A DNA stretch of 64,000 bases from Unio delphinus (Eukaryota > Mollusca > Bivalvia > Unionida > Unionidae), in contig JAQISU010000163.1 in assembly GCA_029339505.1 (NCBI GenBank), positions 2,852,001 through 2,916,000 of the forward strand, in the 5' to 3' direction. Below, piece after piece: positions 15,791 to 28,149 of this stretch (positions are counted from its first letter, which is position 1; every line of letters starts with the position of its first letter). The translations under genes were made by a program, and so were the position numbers. A model generated the notes under the pieces. It made no database searches and was not told where the DNA came from. It saw nothing but the letters and a program-made list of their open reading frames with translations.

Positions 15791-15924
15791 ATTGTCTCAT
15801 CTATTCACTGGATCTCATCTAACTCGCTTTATGTAGAGCACGGTTTGGTTATGTCGACCTGTCAGTACGTAATTATATACCATCATAATATCCCCAACGG
15901 TGGCCTCATTATTAATATGTATGC

Positions 15925-16135
15925 ATCGATATCCACAACGATTGTCTCAGTATTAATATGTATGCATCGATATCCACAACGATTGTCTCAGTATTAATAT
16001 GTATGCATCGATATCCACACCGATTGTCTCAGTATTAATATGTATGCATCGATATCCACAACGATTGTTTCAGTATTAATGTGTATGCATCGATATCCAC
16101 AACGATTGTCTCAGTATTAATGTGTATGCAATAGT
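15925..16135 (+). repeat. 41-bp minisatellite
   Basis: About five units containing tatgcatcgatatccacaac and gattgtctcagtattaata. Units are nearly identical, so expansion is recent. Confidence 0.93.
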
Positions 16136-16482
16136 GAGACAAGTAATGATTATTTTGAAGCGTTATAGAACAACAATAATGTTATGGAAACCCCGCTGAT
16201 TTATGCCATGCAGTAACCGTATTTCCTGTACAAAAGATTTTATTTCAGGAAGAGACAAAACATTATTGGTATAAACTGTTATCAAATATCTATTATTTAA
16301 TTTTGTTTGTACCAATGTGTGGACCTCTTTTATTTTCTCCCTTCCCACTTTCTTTGAAATATGGTTTACGTTATTGCACACACATTTCCATAGTTTTCAT
16401 TATGGGACAAAATCATGTTAGGGCATTATATTATTTCCATCTGATGTTAAAAGGATTGCCGACTTAAAACATTGAAGATATA

Positions 16483-16633
16483 GAGAATATTTGCTTGAAA
16501 CGAGTTTATAACGGATATATTTCATCGAGTTGAAGCAAATATCAGTAACGCCAACGCCACGAGTGAAAATTCTAGAGTTTTTCACCCACGAGATGAAATG
16601 TATCCGTTATTCACTCGTTTCAAGCAAATACTC
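16483..16633. repeat. Imperfect palindrome, foldback/MITE-like
   Basis: A left arm starting gagaatatttgcttgaaacg and a right arm ending cgtttcaagcaaatactc are inverted repeats of about 46 bp with few mismatches. The centre (about 16557-16592) is itself palindromic (cgagtgaaaa against ttttcaccca). No transposase is present. It could be a non-autonomous element or a foldback repeat; target-site duplications were not identified. Confidence 0.75.
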
Positions 16634-17104
16634 TTTTCATTTTATGCTCACAGTTGGTTACCTAAAGTTTGTGACAATGAATTAGCAGAATTCTTAAGGT
16701 AATGTGAGCTGTTTACTGTATATGTTCTGCTGTGTTATGTGTACCTGTGCATACAATTAGCTCCACACCAGATTGATAGAAATTAACTGATATTTCCAGA
16801 ATAACAAACTACAAGTTTCAAGGATAACAGAGAGATTATTTATAAGAAGTAATGCACTGACAAAAAATGAAGTATGTTATGACCAAACAAAATAGTTATG
16901 TTGTGAAAAAATGTTGTTCTTGTTTTACTACAGCGAAATATCAATATTATATTAATTAAATTAGAAAATCAAGTAATTCAGTGTTTAGAAAAAAACTAAA
17001 GTAATATATTAATTCAAACACTATAGAAAATGGTTGCTAACAAAATAAAGCATCAGCATCTAATATATTTGATCTTGAAAGCTTGACAGCAAAAAATTAC
17101 TATG

Positions 17105-17725
17105 TACTTTGAGTTAACGCCAATTATAAAATATGACCGCTACAAAATATTGTAAGCCTTGAGTTAACGCCAATTGTAAAACATGACCGCTACAGAATAT
17201 GTTATGCCTTGAGTTAACGCCAATTTTTAAAATCTGTCAGCTACAAAAAATTTTATGCCTTGAATTAATCCCAATTGTAAAATCTGTCAGCTACAAAATA
17301 TTGAATGCCTTGAGTTAACCCCAATTGTTAAAATCTGTCAGATACAAAATATCGTATGCCTTGAATTAATCCCAATTGTAAAATATGTCAGCTACAAAAT
17401 ATTGAATGCCTTGAATTAACCCCAACTGTAAAATCTGTCAGCCACAAAATATTGAATGTCTTGAGTTGACCCCAATTGTAAAATATGTCAGCTACAAAAT
17501 ATTGTATGCCTTGAGTTAACCCCAATTGTAAAATATGTCAAATACAAAATATTGAATTCCTTGAGTTGACGCCAACTGTAAAACCAGACCGCTGGAGAAT
17601 ATTTTATGCCTTAAGTTAACGCTCACTGTAGAATCTGATAGCGACAGAACATTTTGTGTCTACAGTTAACCAAAATTGTAAAATCTGACCACCACAAAAT
17701 ATTGTATGCCTTGTGTGGACTCTGA
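17105..17725 (+). repeat. 50-bp minisatellite
   Basis: About 12 units containing gccttgagttaaccccaatt and tgtcagctacaaaatattg. Units start at exact 50-bp intervals (gagttaacgc at 17111, 17161, 17211) and diverge toward the right edge, where the array runs into the gene fragment at 17731. Confidence 0.93.
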
Positions 17726-17730
17726 ACTCT

Positions 17731-18345
17731 AAAATCTAACAGATACATAATACCACCTTTTGATTTTACCAATGATTCCCTTCTTCTTTTCGTCCTCGGG
17801 AATCCAGTCAGGATGTCCCATAGCTCTAAACTTCTCTTGTATCTTTATCCAACTGTTATTTAATCTTTCAAATTCCTCTTTCTTTTTTGTTTTCATTGTC
17901 CTTTCTCTCCTTACTCCAATTATCTTTTATCTTCTTCACTTCTTCTAATAGCTCCTTTCTCATCAGTTCTTCAGCTTTCTTGATCGGGTCCAAACCATTT
18001 TGGACATGGGGGCACTCTGTCAAGATATTATATAAAAAACACTTTACATTTTCGACAATATCTATCACTTGTTTCAATGTCCCCACTCTAACATAGGGTG
18101 GGTTAATGCAGCCTTGTAACTTTTTGGCTTCTTCTTCTAGCATTCTTTCTAAGAGCTCCCTGGCTATTTTCAGTCTTTTTGCAAAGTCCAGGCTGTTCGT
18201 AAACTTCCATTTATTATGTAGTTTTTCCACTTCATATTCCCGGTCTAATATCCAGAAATAGCTGTGTCCTAAATTGTTGAATAAAGTTTATGCTATCACC
18301 ATCTTCTTTGGTTATTCCGTGGAATGGTTCTAATGCCAATCCAAT
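17731..18345 (-). pseudogene. Fragment of an unrecognised charged, helical protein gene
   Basis: Leftward coding-like sequence of about 200 codons in three frame blocks: 18345-18240 (HGITKEDGDSINF), 18230-17868 (long Lys/Glu-rich helices, a CINPPY and a CPHVQNGL segment) and 17890-17731 (WIKIQEKFRAMGHPDWIPED). The blocks follow in order, so they are probably one gene with at least two frameshifts. Similarity to coding sequence ends where the LINE 3' end begins at about 18346, suggesting the LINE interrupted or truncated it. The family is not recognised; a retroelement gag or a host exon are both possible. Confidence 0.45.
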
Positions 18346-18354
18346 CCAGTTTGA

Positions 18355-18490
18355 TTATAGTTGTATTCGCCCGTTTGGGCATGGACGACTGGTTAATGCC
18401 CCTTTTGGGGCTAATTGATTTATTCGAGAGAGGTGGAAAGAAGCCACACCTCCCTACGCATTAATGCACTCATTTGGTGCTAATTAAGTT
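18355..18490 (-). other. Structured LINE 3' end (hairpin module)
   Basis: In plus orientation three short hairpins follow one another: cgcccgtttgggca, tgccccttttggggct, and an arm pair ggtgg/ccacacc, then the self-complementary gcattaatgc. Related modules lie at 27135-27215 and 28185-28290. LINE reverse transcriptases commonly recognise RNA structure at the 3' end, so this is probably the priming signal. Confidence 0.6.
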
Positions 18491-18789
18491 ATCTGGTTTC
18501 GAGACATTTATGTCTCACGGGATATAATTTCAGTCTTATCAATCGTATGGGAATAGACACACTCATTCGTTGGCAGCAGTGCTATAAGTCAGGCGGAGGC
18601 AAGGTCGGTCGGACTATCTGGAGAGTGCATGCATCCAGTGTATTGTTTTTGATTCCCATTTCCGAAAATTAATAGTGTCGTCTGACGTATTTGAATTTGG
18701 AATTCAATCATTTGTGCTGTTTATAGAGTAGTAGTAGTAGATGGCATAGTTGACATAATTTTTAATCCTTAAAAAAAAAACCCAAAAAC

Positions 18790-19040
18790 CCGTCTTATAT
18801 GAGTGCCCTGATGGCTGGGTTTAAGCCACCTTATATATTTAATATTTTGGTTTCCTATTTTATCTTATCTATTTAGTTACCGCTTTGTGCAGTTGGCCCT
18901 GATAGCTCTGGGAGTTAAGCCACTTTATAGATCTAATTCTGAGGTTCTATTTAAACCTCAAAATGAAATTAATGCCGCTTTCATGCGGCTGGCCTTGATG
19001 GGTTGGGAATTTAGTCACCTTATAATCTTAAGTTTTAAGG
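18790..19040 (-). repeat. Three-unit repeat in the LINE 3' region
   Basis: Units of about 95 bp beginning near 18800, 18895 and 18980 share ggccctgatggctgggtttaa-like starts followed by gccaccttat. They lie between ORF2 and the terminal hairpin module. Confidence 0.7.
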
Positions 19041-19368
19041 TTTTTAACTAATTCTATTAATATATCATATTCAATAATGGAATTAAATGAGATTATAGAT
19101 GGTTAATCAGCATTTTTATTTCTTTTAATTGGGAGTCACACAGACATAAACCGGGCTGTTTACTTGTGTGGACCCAATACAGGTACCTCTAGTATGATTC
19201 CTAGAACCTGTTTGCAGAAATAGGTGCTGATTGAACCATTATCAAATGCCCATAGTCTTAATATAGATTATAATTATTATAATTATATGCAATATATACT
19301 ATGCCAGAAAAGTGAAGAGAAGAAAGTATATTAGTTAGGTATGTTAGATTGTTTTGTTATGTTAAATA

Positions 19369-22300
19369 TTAAATTTTCCCTATTTTATCAATTTCTTTAA
19401 TAAATTTTAATATTATTTCATTGGTCAGGTTTGGATTGTGGTTGGTTTCCAATAGAAATTGTGGGTATGAAGTTGGTGAGCCAATTTTCTTGAGAGAACA
19501 TTTTAGTTTGTTCCTTTGTTCTTTATATTTATGGCAGATGTTGAATACATGGTGTAGATTCTCATCTAATGTGCAATGTGGGCATTTCGAGCCGTTGGTC
19601 TTCAGGGCTGATATGTATTTTCCCTTACTGCCCGCCAGCAAGGTTTTTCCAGTTCGAATCCGGTTAATAATCCTTTGATGGTGTATGTTGTTGATGATGG
19701 GGCCTTTGGTTTTATGAATCACAGTTTTTTTGGATTGCGTACGGCGTGCGACCCCTAGGGCATATATCCCATTCTTTTTGCCATTTGTTGGTTATCTGCT
19801 TGGATATAATGCTGTAAAGTTCAGGGACACTGTATTCAATGTTTATTGGTTCCTGCTCTGTGAGTTTATTTTTGGCTGCTAGGTCTGCTTGTTCGTTTGG
19901 AATGTTGATATGTGACGGAATCCACAAAAATTCAATGCGTTGATTTCGCTTATTCATATTGGTTAGTAACAAAAGCACATCTTTAAGGAGGTTTTCACAT
20001 CCATTTGAGTGTTGTGATTCCAATGTCCTTAATACACTGAGAGAGTCGCTTATTATCAGTGTTTTTTGGTGTTTTTGTTCCTGTATAATTTTTAGTGCTT
20101 CAGAAATTGCCCAGAATTCTGCTGTATAGATTGAACAGTTATTGGGTAATCTATTTCCTAGTTACAGTTGGAATTCAGGGATGATTAGAGCTGCGGCTGT
20201 TCTATCTGGGTTTGGAGTTTTTGATCCGTCTGTGTATATTTTGACGTAATCTTTATACGTGCTGTCTAACAACGTCAATATCCGGGATCTAATTTCCAGA
20301 GGTTTAACTTCTTTTGATCCAAATGATGTTGCAATTGTGTTGACGTTGGGTTGTTTAATCGTCTATGGGGTGGGGTTAGGATATCGGGTTTGTTCTGCTT
20401 GTAGTTTATCTATTTGTAGATCTTTACATAGTATATGGATCAATTTTCCGGATGGTGGATTTGGAACTAATTTCCTGCTAAATGCGGTATCACACTTATC
20501 GATAATTTCTCGTGTTGGATGTCCTGTAATGTTAATGGAGATTCTGGCAGCATATCTGAGTAGGAGTTCTTCCCTTCTTATTGATAGCGGCATTTCTCCA
20601 GTGAGTATTAGTAATTCTTCCTTAGATGTTTCTTTAAGTGTGCCTGTGCAAATGCGAAGCGCTTCAGTCTGTATGTTGTCCAAGCGCTTAAGCAAAGTGG
20701 TTTCAGCGGAGGCATACACTTGACACCCATAGTCCATTTTAGATCTAATTAGGGATCTATAGAGTGTTACTAGGGTATTTTGATCTGCTCCCCATTGAAA
20801 ACCTTTGAGGTTTCTCAACAGGTTCAGATCTCTGTTGCCTCTTTGTATCAATTCAGTGATGTGATATTGCCATGTGAGATGTTGATCATAATACATACCA
20901 AGGAATTTTGCCATCTTTTCGAATTTGATTAATTCTCCATGTATATATAGTGATGGTGGTTCGATCGGGTTTTTTATGTGATGTAAATATAATTCCTGTT
21001 GTTTTACCTTTTGATAGTTTGAATCCCCATTTGTCCGCCCATTTACCGATGTTATTTAGGGTTGATTGGAGTTCTGATATCACTATTTGACTTCTTGAGT
21101 TTCCTGCCTTCCATAATCCACTGTCGTCTGCAAATTGGGATAGGTCTACTGTTGTTTTAGTGGTTGCTTTTCCAAGGTCATTTATCATGATGTTAAAAAG
21201 TGTAGGACTCAAAACACTTCCTTGTGGTGTTTCATTTTCCAGGGGATATTCTTTGGAATATTGGTCTCCTATCCTGGCTCTGATGCGTCTATTGGTTAGG
21301 AAGCTTTTGATCCAGTTGAACATTTTTCCATTGATTCCATAATGGTTCAGTTTTGCAATTAGTCCATTAGTTCAGACTAAATCAAAGGCTTTTTCGAGAT
21401 CAAAAAAGATTGCTACGAGGTGTCGATCGCATTTTCGTTTAGCATTAAATGCTAATTTTATGCGCGATTCTAGCTTTATTAGTTGGTCTATGGTGGACCT
21501 TTTGTTTCTGAATCCACTTTGATTTTTGGATATGAGATTGTTAGTTTCCAAATGGTGTTAAAGTCTGTTGTTAATCATCGTTTTAGTCACCTTACAAATT
21601 GTGTCGGTGAGTGAAAATGGGCGATATGATGTTAATTCTGCAGGGTCCTTCCCTACTTTTGGAATGGGGATAACTATCGCTTCTTTCCATTTCCTAGGTA
21701 TATTCCCAGTTTTCCAAGATTGATTGATCATATCCAATAAAAATGTTTCCATGTTAGGTGGAATATTTTTGTATATTTCATAACCTAGGTTGTCTTCTCC
21801 TGGTGATGTAGATTTTTTGTTTCTGATAGCAGCTTTCCATTCTGTTAGGGAGAAAGCTGCATTCAATGGTGATGTTCTTGTGTCATGATCTTTGAAATAT
21901 TCCGGGTGTTTGCTTTTAACCATTTCTCTATGTTTTTGAAATTGTGTAGAGTGGTTACTATACACACTTATCCCGGCGAAGAATTTGGCAATAGCTTCTG
22001 CTTTCTCTTTGTTTGTTGCTGTATCCTTGATAATAGGTGTGCTGGATTTGCTGTTGCCCTGCATGGCTTTTATTCTACTCCAGACCTGTTTGGCATTACA
22101 TTATTTTATTTCAATGGTGGAGCAGTAATTTCTCCAGGATGTTTCCTTAGCCTTTTGATAGTAGTTTTCGCTAGCTTTTCTTGTGCTTTGTAATGTTTGT
22201 AGTCTGTTGCAACTCCTGTATGGCTGAATTTATTGAGTGCCTTTTTCCCCTGATCCTGGCTGTACAGTCATCATTCCACCATGGGTTCGGATTCTTTATG

Positions 22301-23225
22301 GTAGACTTGATCCCTGTTCCTGTTTTGGGGATGCAGGTTGATGCAGCTGCATTTATTGCTTCGAGGATATTATTATTGTAAATATCTATGTTGTCATCTT
22401 GTAGGTCTGTAATTGTAAAATTGGTAAGTGATTTCTGAAATAAATTCCAATCAGCTTTATCGAGTCTCCATTTTTATATCTTTGCTGGAAGGATGGTTGG
22501 GACAGTGAGATTTATAGTTATAATGATGGGAAAATGATCACTGCCTAATGTGGAGTCTCTGTCAACTTCCCAATTTGATAACGCTGCTAATTTTGGTGTG
22601 CATATTGTCAGGTCGAGTGCTGATAATGTTCCATCAACTGGGAAAGTCTTGTTTTGCTTCTGTCATTCAATAGCACAAGATTGTTGCTGAAAATCCATTT
22701 TTCTAAAAGGTCTCCTTTTGCATCTAAGTGGTTTCCACCCCATGTTTTGTTATGTGCGTTAAAATCGCCACATATTATGTATTCATTTGCTATACTTACT
22801 AGTTGGTTATAATTTCCAGGTATAGCTGGGTTTAGTTTTCCGGGATCATATATATTAAAGAGTTAAAAAGAAAAATTTCCAAATTTGATGAGTATCGTTT
22901 GATACTCTAAGCAAATATTATTGGTAGGGTCTGTTAAAGTTTGGGATTGTTGTTCAAAACGATGTATTGGGAAGGTTGTCGCTGACAAAAATAGTCAATC
23001 CTCCCCCTTTTTCCCTTCTTTTCGTGTGGTGTATTTTGAGTTGGCGTATCCGGGGATTTTTGGTAGTTGTTTTGAATTTAGATGGATTAATGTTTCTTGT
23101 ATACATATTATATCAGGTTTATTTTTAGAATTATGTATTTTATTTAATAATTCAGATTTATTTGTCATTAATCTCTGGCAGTTCCATTGCCATATAGTCA
23201 GTTTCGATTTGGGTTTTTTGTCCAT
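19369..23225 (-). pseudogene. LINE ORF2: endonuclease, reverse transcriptase, RNase H
   Basis: The start at 23225 gives a typical APE endonuclease N-terminus (IWQWNCQRLMTNKSELL, then PDIICIQETL). After frameshifts the fingers region appears (22064-21558, GNIPRKWKEAIVIPIPKVGK), then the palm (21323-20886, NETPQGSVLSPTLFNIMIND and SQFADDSGLWKAG with the FADD box) and the thumb (20914-20363). The RNase H domain is at about 20245-19740 with YTDGSK, YTAEFWAISEA and ISDSLSVLRTL, so all three early catalytic acidic residues are present. The C-terminal block (19722-19369) has CPHCTLDENLHHVFNIC, a Cys/His motif common at LINE ends. At least four frame changes are visible. Confidence 0.85.
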
Positions 23226-23289
23226 TTTGTAGAAAGTTTAGTCATAAGTATATATATTTAGTGATAATTATTCCATAACCACTAGGTGT

Positions 23290-25790
23290 TTCTCTATTAA
23301 AACAAAAGTAAACGTATTAATGGTATACAAGGTATAAAATTGTTTTTAGTTAATGATGTGATACCATATTGTAGATCTTGTAAGTAATTTGATATAGTGA
23401 TTTGGGTGAAATATTCTAAATTATATCCGCCTGTACCATTTGCATTGTTATTCGACCCGACTATTGCATTGTTCTGTTTAGGGTTTGTTTGTTTTTCATC
23501 CGTGACAGAATTTGTCTGAGTACGGATTTCCTTAATAAGTATTTCTATTTTCGATTGGTTAGGATTGGGTTTATTGTTTGCAGCTGGTATAGATTGTTGT
23601 TTTGTTATTTGGATATTCTTTGCTAATGTTGGTTGAGGATTTTTCTCTGTCAGCTTTTGGACTGATTGTTCAGAAATTGAGATAGTGTCTTCGGTTGGTG
23701 TTGGGCAAATGATTGAAGTCTTCTGTTGATTTCTTTGGATGTTTGCCTTTGTCTTGGCTATGTTATAGGGCAATTTCTCTTAATTCATTATTGCAACAAT
23801 TTCGATTTCATTTTTCGAATAAATGCAATTTTCTTAAATGGGGCTGTGTGTTCCATTACAGTTCGCTCACTTAGGTTCTTTTCTGGTGCAAACGTTCTTA
23901 TGGTTTCCACCACCGTTGTTGCATCTGGTTCTGTTTTTGCAGTTACTGGAATAGTGGCCCCATCTCTTGCATTGCTGCAAAAGCGTGGCTTATTTATGTA
24001 TTCCAGAGTGGGATAAGAGTGTCCATCAAAGTAAACCAACAGTGGGGGAGTAGAGTTGAAGTTAACGTTTATTACATTTGATATGTATACACTGTTGGTT
24101 TTTAATCTGGTTGCATTGTTGATGTCTGCCCCTTCTTATGATATTTCCTCGTTGTATTGCATGCAGCTTAATGATATTTTTGTAGACTATGTTGGTATTC
24201 ATTTCAACTTTGATATTTTAAACTTTGATATTTTGTTTTTTTCCTTCTATGTTGTCCTCTTTCCGTGTGTTATACGGTTTAATGGGATTGTTTGTCTTCG
24301 TTACATTGTAGGTAGTTGTGTTGGTGTTGACTGCTCTATGTCTTGTGATCTTGATATTAATCGGTCCTATTTTCTCCAACTCCATGTATTTGGCAACTTG
24401 TCTCAGTGTATTGCACTGAACAATTACATAGTTTGTTTTCGGTCTCATGATCTTGTATTCGCCTTGGTGTGCTTTAGTTAGTGCCGCCGCTTTGGTTTTG
24501 GTGCTCAAGTTGAATAATTTAGTGTTTCCACTACTAATGTATATTGTGTTCCTTGTTGTGATAATGTGGTCTGCTGTCTCTATTTCGATCCATGCTCGCT
24601 TGTTTATTGTTTTTGTTCGATTGCTGTTGATCTTGTTCCTTCTTTACTGTTATTGTTATTTTGCTTTTGTTATTCTCTGTAGTGTTATGCTTGATTGATT
24701 AAAATTGTGTTTGTTTAGATTTGGGTTTTCCATTCATGGGTTTGTTTTCCCTTGCCTCGTGATGTTGCTTGTCTTTTGGATTGGAAGGTTTGCAATTTAC
24801 CAGATGATAACAAATGGATGATTGTTGATTGGTCCAGGTTGCTAAGGTTTATTGGCTCTTCTAGATCAGTTGTGTTGTATTCCTGTGGTTGAGTATCATG
24901 GAGTATATCTTCAAGTTTTGTTTCCTTGGAGGGTCCTGGTGTTTGGCTCATATGATATTTGTGTTTGTTTCTCTTCAATGATTGGTCCAATTCCTTATTA
25001 TTTTGTTGTTTTGGAACTATTTTACTTCCTTTTCCTTTTGGAATTTGCGTCTGTGGTGGAGATGGTGGTAGTGGTGACAAACATGGAGGTGGGCTTTTGA
25101 AAGGTGATGTCCTTTCTAGGTGAGGTGTAGGGACAGTTGTTCCAAGCATTTATATTGTTTGGGTATGTTGTGTTGATGATGGTGATATTGAGGATACTTC
25201 GGATAAAGTTGTATCCTTCTCCAATTCTATGTTCTTCTCTATGTGAGAAGGTGTTAAGGGATTTACTTGATTTACCCCCTCCTTCACATTAGTCTTGCTT
25301 ACGCATATAATATATTGTGGTAGTTTGGTTTTGGGTGAGGTGTTCATCTTTTCCATAACACTCATAGCTGTTGTGTTGATTGGTGAGCATACTTGGGTTC
25401 CAAAGGGTTGAGATATTATTCTCTCCATCTCCCCATTCTCCATTGAATATTTGGTGTTGTTGTCAGAAATGTGTGATAAAACAATCAAAGGGCGCTCAAC
25501 AACTTGGTTTGATGTGGGGCTAGAGGAAAATGTGCCAAACACTTTTTTAAAGGAATATGGGCTATCCACGGTGGGAAGGGTAGCCGATCTGTTACTCAAA
25601 GAATTGCTTTGGCTGTTAATGTTGGTGGTATTTGTCTCCCCGCTACAACATGTACTCATTGTAGAGGAGTTGCCAATGGGGCTCATTTTTGAGTTGCCAA
25701 TGGGGCTCATTTATTCTACGAGTTTGAGGATGTTGTTTGTTTTTCTCATTGCGTACCGATTGGTATTCATTTTGATCTGTGATCTAGTGA
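23290..25790 (-). pseudogene. LINE ORF1 (gag-like, CCHC zinc knuckle), broken
   Basis: Leftward reading frames 25710-25150, 25149-24715, 24508-24218 and 24039-23788 are Ser/Thr/Asn/Pro-rich and of low complexity. One ends close to a CCHC-type zinc-knuckle region at about 23990-23900, where Cys and His spacing of the CxxCxxWGHxxxxC kind is visible in a neighbouring frame, so a frameshift lies nearby. 23773-23297 is a further Gln/Asn-rich tail. ORF1 proteins of this group bind the element RNA and form the transposition particle. Confidence 0.65.
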
Positions 25791-26428
25791 CACATGACAT
25801 ATCTATGCTATAATTAGGATGTCAGTAATTTCAGTATGCACACTACTTGTTGTGTGTATAGTAATATTATGAAATGAAGTAATAATGAAGTAATAATGAA
25901 AATTTGAGTATGTGAGTATTGGAGTATAGATGATAGATAATTTAAACAGCACAAATGAATGATTTACCCGTAAGTTTAGCGAAAATAATTTGTAATTACC
26001 TTTTGGATCCCGTTTATAAAATAATAATGAATTGAGTGGTGTAAAATGTTATTGATGCTGCTGGGCGGGCTGCCGGGCCACTTCTGTAGAAGAGACTGCT
26101 GGGCAGGTTGCTCCGCGGGCTGCTAGGCCACTTCTGCAGGTCTGGACTCTGCTTGGCGGGCTGCTAATGAAGAACGTTTCTTGAATTCACGATGATGACT
26201 TGTGTTGTGAATGGCGTGTGTTGATTATCTAGCGCAGATCACCATTTTAGTATCCGGGCCCCCACTTCTTTCGAGTGAGGATAACCCAGTTGACAATAGT
26301 TTTCCGCTCCCTGTAAACACGTCTGTCTGAATGAAGGAAATGAATCACACCATTTACTAACCACACACACGGGAAGCAGCCAAAACAAACCATATCATTT
26401 ACTATCCAAAATCACACCATTTATTAAC

Positions 26429-26444
26429 CACACACACTCACACA

Positions 26445-26502
<58 letters not shown>

Positions 26503-26505
26503 GAT
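26429..26505. repeat. (CA)n microsatellite
   Basis: Mostly pure CA dinucleotides with a few interruptions. Confidence 0.95.
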
Positions 26506-26586
26506 TAAAGGGTCAGTGTGTATAATTACACTACTCTTCTCTCATATCCATTGGCAATTTGAACAGTCTCTTTCCTAGACATTTGG

Positions 26587-26606
26587 TTAGCCCTGAGAAG
26601 GGCTGT
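26587..26606 (-). other. Histone-type mRNA 3' stem-loop, copy 1
   Basis: The minus strand reads a 6-bp stem AGCCCT/AGGGCT with a 4-base loop TCTC, preceded by an A-rich stretch and followed by AACCAA. Stem length, loop length and ACCA-like flank match the histone mRNA 3' element. No histone reading frame lies upstream on this strand. Confidence 0.5.
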
Positions 26607-27059
26607 TTTTTAACTTCAAAATGCACCTGGCTAATGCTGGCACCTCCCAGGTCTAGCCCCGCACACACATCTCCTACTCCAATCGTTCTCCCAATTCACT
26701 CTTGTGATCGGGAGCGCAGACGAAGCTTGAGTAGCCTCACTCTCCCAGTCTTCACTTTGAGGGATAGTGAAAACCTCCCTCTCTCTCTTCTCCTATGCGA
26801 CAAGCGTGGATGGTGTGGTCTCCTGTTATCATTCACATTCACCTGTACTGGTAGCGGTTCTTGTGGTTGTTGTGGTTGTGGTGTCTGTGGAGGTGTCCTC
26901 ACCATGGGCGTGACTTTACTAGTCTGTCTCATGATACGGTGAGGTAAAATTGTCATTTTTATTTCCTTCTCCTCTTCTTTCTTTTCTTTTCTTTATCAGC
27001 TTTTGTAGTCTACTCATCTTCTTTTGGTTGATGGGTCAACGATAGGTAACCAGACTGAC

Positions 27060-27250
27060 TGACTGACCTGGTTGTTTTATAGATGCAGCCGTCTACTAGA
27101 GACATATGTGCAGCTTTTATAGACACCATATCGGTGTCCATTTAGTTCCTTCGGGGAGGGGAAGGATGCACTCCCTCCCCTTAGGGTTTGAGTGCTTAAT
27201 TGCACCACATTTCAGTCTTTGTTAGGCGTTCCCCTGAATTACTAAAAAGT
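27060..27250 (-). mobile_element. LINE 3'-end fragment, copy 2
   Basis: A G-rich arm ggggaggg pairs with ccctcccc across a short loop, followed by gcttaattgcacc, in the same arrangement as the 3' module of the LINE at 18.36 kb. The loop and arms differ in sequence but keep pairing. No coding part is attached. Confidence 0.5.
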
Positions 27251-27711
27251 AACTATCAAGGGAAATGGTAGCCTATAGGGTGGATAGGACTGGCACTACA
27301 CACATCCACCCCCAGTTAAGTTCCAATCGATGTATTATTAAAGGTAGCAAGGAGAATTTTCTCACTTCGCTAGTAATGTCATGTCCGGAAGCGGGTAACC
27401 AGACTGACGAGTTCTTCTTTATATATAGCACAAGCGCGGACGTGAAGGAAAACACCCCTACAATCCAAAAACTTTCATTATCCCTATCATCACCAAAACA
27501 CGCGGACTTAAAAGAAAACACTCACTCACTTTTTACTTTACTCACATAAATTATAAATTTCACAAGTTTTTTGCAAAAATACGTTGTGCTTATAGACGCA
27601 CTTCAAACAAACTAAAAAGAGACAGTGATTATAGACTCACTTCTATTTTTTTCTAACTTCCTGACATACCATTAGCAAATTGAATTATTAATTCTTTTTG
27701 AAAATATTTGG

Positions 27712-27731
27712 TAGCCCTGAAAAGGGCTGTT
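27712..27731 (-). other. Histone-type mRNA 3' stem-loop, copy 2
   Basis: The minus strand reads AGCCCT-TTTC-AGGGCT preceded by AAAAAC and followed by ACCAAAT. The loop TTTC is the canonical histone loop. The surroundings resemble copy 1 (cattggcaatttgaac-like sequence to the left), so the two are related copies about 1.1 kb apart. Again no histone gene is seen. Confidence 0.5.
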
Positions 27732-28149
27732 TTTGTGTATACGAGGAGGGATGACAATCTTTTATCGTCTAAGATTGCGTCCTCGTCTGGCAACAGGATA
27801 GGGCCTGTTTCGTCGGAAAGAGAAAGAGAACTATTTCGTGTCCACACGGCAGTCGACAAAACCTCTGTCTGGTTCCTGCTGCTGTTGTTGCTGCTGCTGT
27901 TCTCTCTGCTCTCTCTTCTGCTTCTGAAGTCTATACTTCTCAGTCCATTATTCTTTGTCTTTTTTAATTTCCTCTCTGAAAAGTTCTTCTATGAGGTCTT
28001 CCGTTACTTGTAACATTCTAACATTCTCTGCCTCTTCAGGCTTTGGCATCAGATTGTGTCTGATACGATGCAGAGTGACTTAAGCTTCGTTCAGCTTAGC
28101 TAGCTAGCCTTGAACACATCTTCGTAGGAGGATGAGTCAAACAATGGAT

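Larger units (their letters stand above)
18346..26300 (-). mobile_element. Near full-length LINE with RNase H (I/Nimb-like), decayed
   Basis: Read leftward: a GC-rich 5' region (about 26040-26300, repeated gggctgctgggccacttctg-like phrases), a gag-like ORF1 (25790-23290), ORF2 with APE-type endonuclease, reverse transcriptase, RNase H and C-terminal domain (23225-19369), and a 1 kb 3' region with repeated blocks and hairpins (19368-18346). An RNase H domain within ORF2 points to the I-type group of LINEs. Frameshifts and stops in both ORFs make this copy non-autonomous. The 5' boundary is approximate. Confidence 0.85.

Noticed and set aside
19645..19662. tRNA B-box-like ggttcgaatcc on one strand
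   Set aside because: It lies inside the LINE ORF2 C-terminal coding region and no A box or cloverleaf could be built.
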